NCBI RefSeq assembly: GCF_937976295.1
Contig: NZ_CALJRY010000347.1
Coordinates: 1 to 7,455, forward strand
Length of the DNA: 7,455 bases
Direction of reading: 5' to 3'
Source: an uncultured Rothia sp.
GTDB taxonomy: Bacteria > Actinomycetota > Actinomycetes > Actinomycetales > Micrococcaceae
In this document: piece after piece, positions 6,517 through 7,455 of the stretch
How positions within the stretch are numbered: position 1 is the stretch's first letter
Layout of the letters: every line of letters starts with the position of its first letter
Made by a program: the position numbers and the translations under genes
The notes under the pieces: model-generated
Told to the model about the DNA's origin: nothing
The model's input: the letters and a program-made list of their open reading frames with translations, nothing else
Databases searched by the model: none

Positions 6517-6571
6517 TCTGCCGGGGTGCCTGTCTGCCGGGTATCTGCTTGCTAGGGTATCGTCTGCCCGG
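6517..6571. repeat. Degenerate TCTGCCGGG and GGGTATC repeats
   Basis: TCTGCCGGG occurs at 6517-6525 and 6533-6541 (16 bases apart), with a variant TCTGCCCGG at 6563-6571. GGGTATC occurs at 6539-6545 and 6555-6561, again 16 bases apart. They lie in the presumed leader of the minus-strand DUF418 gene. They could be operator half-sites or remnants of local duplication; the short length makes chance possible. Confidence 0.35.
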
Positions 6572-6721
6572 TGGTGTGTGCCGGATGCTCTGGCGTAGGT
6601 GTTAAGTGTAACGGTGGAAGCTGTGACTGCTTAGGCGGTGGCGCGGAGGTTTTGCTCTCATGCCGCTTCTGTCCCGGCCGTTGGCGGGTACCTCTTGCCC
6701 CTAGTGAGTGCTGTTCAAGTG

Positions 6722-6755
6722 TTGTTGCACGAGGTTGGGTGTGTACCATTGGTAC
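6722..6755 (+). promoter_or_regulatory. Palindromic operator candidate with overlapping promoter
   Basis: GTACCATTGGTAC (6743-6755) is a perfect inverted repeat with six-base arms around one central T. A weak promoter candidate, TTGTTG (6722-6727) and TACCAT (6744-6749) spaced 16 bases, would place its -10 inside the palindrome about 100 bases before the antiporter ATG. A repressor bound there could block transcription. The palindrome is directly visible; the promoter and operator roles are inference. Confidence 0.4.
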
Positions 6756-6763
6756 GTTCTTAA

Positions 6764-6821
6764 AGGTGGGGCCATCCCGCGGGCACTTCGCCCCGGTGAT
6801 TTTCCTGTCCGTGCCCCACCT
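6764..6821 (+). other. Stem-forming leader of the antiporter gene
   Basis: AGGTGGGGC (6764-6772) is the exact reverse complement of GCCCCACCT (6813-6821), giving a 9-bp stem around a 40-base loop. A competing pairing uses GGGCAC (6781-6786) with GTGCCC (6811-6816), and a small hairpin GGGC/GCCC (6781-6784, 6790-6793) is also possible. The first two cannot form together because they share the same 3' strand. The structure ends 16 bases before the GAGG ribosome site. It does not match a riboswitch class that I recognise. Confidence 0.4.
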
Positions 6822-6845
6822 GCACATACACCACGTTGAGGTTTT

Positions 6846-7455
6846 ATGTTTTCCACTCTTTCACCTCTTTTTCTGACGGATTTGGGGACTTCCGGTGCTC
6901 TGCTGGCTTCGGGTACGGCCCTGTCGGAGGCGACGAACCACGAGAGCGACCAGTTTGTGTCCATCTTCTGGATTACGTTGGTTGCGTTGCTGTCGCCGAT
7001 TCTTTCGCGGCTGACGGGTAAGAAGATTCCTGATGTGGTTTTCCTGCTCATTTTTGGTCTGCTCATTGGCCCGAACATGCTCAACCTTGCCAACACTGAG
7101 GGCGGTATCCCGCTGCTGAAGGAGCTCGGTCTGGGTATGCTCTTTTTGATTGCGGGCTTTGAGATTAACGTGTCCTCGCTGCGTAGCCGTCAGGGTTATA
7201 GCGCTATTGCCACGTGGGTGGTGTGCCTTGCCTTGGGTATGGCGGGTGCGGCGGTTATTACGTCGTTCTCGCATGAGTTGAATACGTATATTGCGGTGGG
7301 CGTGGCGTTGAGTTCCACGGCATTGGGCACGCTGTTGCCGATGTTGAAGTCTCACGGTGCTGCCGGTACGCCGGTGGGTAATGCGGTGCTGGTGCACGGC
7401 GCTGTGGGTGAGCTTCTGCCGATTTTCGCTATTTCGCTGTTGCTGTCTTCGCGTT
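6846..7455 (+). CDS. Cation:proton antiporter, CPA2/Kef type (5' part)
   Basis: The window holds the first 203 residues; the gene runs off the right edge with no stop. It reads as a monovalent cation (Na+ or K+)/proton exchanger of the cytoplasmic membrane. Hydrophobic segments lie at about 38-54, 63-80, 93-107, 119-140, 147-166 and 178-200. Family-like stretches are IPDVVFLLIFGLLIGP (61-76), LGMLFLIAGFEI (96-107), SSTALGTLLP (156-165) and VHGAVGELLPIF (183-194). In the last, Glu189 sits where Kef and Nha relatives carry the ion-binding Asp. An in-frame TGA at 6837-6839 excludes any upstream start, so ATG 6846 is the first possible one. GAGG (6838-6841) is only four bases away, a short but usable spacing. 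The gene is divergent from DUF418 and has a palindrome and a stem-forming leader upstream. Whether a C-terminal regulatory (TrkA-N or USP) domain follows lies outside the window. Confidence 0.88.
   Translation, partial: MFSTLSPLFLTDLGTSGALLASGTALSEATNHESDQFVSIFWITLVALLSPILSRLTGKKIPDVVFLLIFGLLIGPNMLNLANTEGGIPLLKELGLGMLFLIAGFEINVSSLRSRQGYSAIATWVVCLALGMAGAAVITSFSHELNTYIAVGVALSSTALGTLLPMLKSHGAAGTPVGNAVLVHGAVGELLPIFAISLLLSSR

Larger units (their letters stand above)
6476..6845. promoter_or_regulatory. Divergent intergenic region, DUF418 / antiporter
   Basis: These 370 non-coding bases separate the divergent starts at 6475 (minus) and 6846 (plus). Besides the sites listed separately, a possible minus-strand -10 TACACT lies at 6610-6605, with a poor -35 about 17 bases upstream, giving a 5' leader of roughly 120 bases. 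I see no tRNA, no recognised riboswitch class and no convincing small gene. Reading frames crossing it lack ribosome sites and recognisable protein features. Confidence 0.5.

Noticed and set aside
6571..6876. Plus-strand 101-residue reading frame in the divergent intergenic region
   Set aside because: It is Cys-rich, has no Shine-Dalgarno or recognisable domain, and overlaps the antiporter start in another frame. It is most likely a chance open frame.
6861..7397. Minus-strand 178-residue reading frame rich in Arg, Gln and His
   Set aside because: It is the antisense of the antiporter gene. Its composition is typical of a shadow frame, and the plus strand encodes a clear membrane transporter.

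Overview
The window is ordinary-looking chromosomal DNA from a high-GC Gram-positive bacterium. GC- and GTG/CTG-rich codon use, a tRNA-Pro without an encoded CCA end, and the gene families present all point to Actinomycetota. A Rothia-like member of the Micrococcaceae is my best guess, but that rests on general impression and not on a search. There is no insertion sequence, phage, CRISPR array or clear sign of recent transfer.

Layout, left to right. (1) Positions 49-4972 hold a tight three-gene plus-strand operon: a membrane-anchored metallophosphoesterase, then two ABC exporter half-transporters. Both junctions are TAATG stop/start overlaps, so translation is probably coupled. The two ABC proteins have complementary deviations in their ATPase motifs. 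The first has Asp for the catalytic Walker B Glu and Glu for the Q-loop Gln; the second has LSAGQ for LSGGQ. This is the pattern of a heterodimeric exporter with one degenerate and one competent ATP site. The substrate cannot be read from the sequence. (2) Positions 4973-5081 show no convincing terminator but hold a plausible promoter for the next gene. (3) A complete tRNA-Pro (anticodon CGG) lies at 5082-5155 and is followed at once by a strong hairpin terminator. (4) Between that terminator and a second long hairpin, which also serves the convergent gene, lie three tandem imperfect 14-base repeats. (5) Positions 5342-6475 on the minus strand encode a multi-pass membrane protein of the DUF418/YeiB acyltransferase-like type. 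(6) A 370-base divergent intergenic region follows. It carries a 13-base perfect palindrome, a stem-forming leader with two competing pairings, and degenerate TCTGCCGGG repeats. (7) From 6846 to the window end is the 5' part of a CPA2/Kef-type cation:proton antiporter.

The phosphoesterase and exporter pair are one transcriptional unit at the cell envelope. The tRNA, DUF418 and antiporter genes look like independent neighbours. No wholly new system is evident. The items most worth a second look are the asymmetric exporter with its NBD insertions, its coupling to a phosphoesterase, the tandem repeats after the tRNA, and the structured leader of the antiporter gene.
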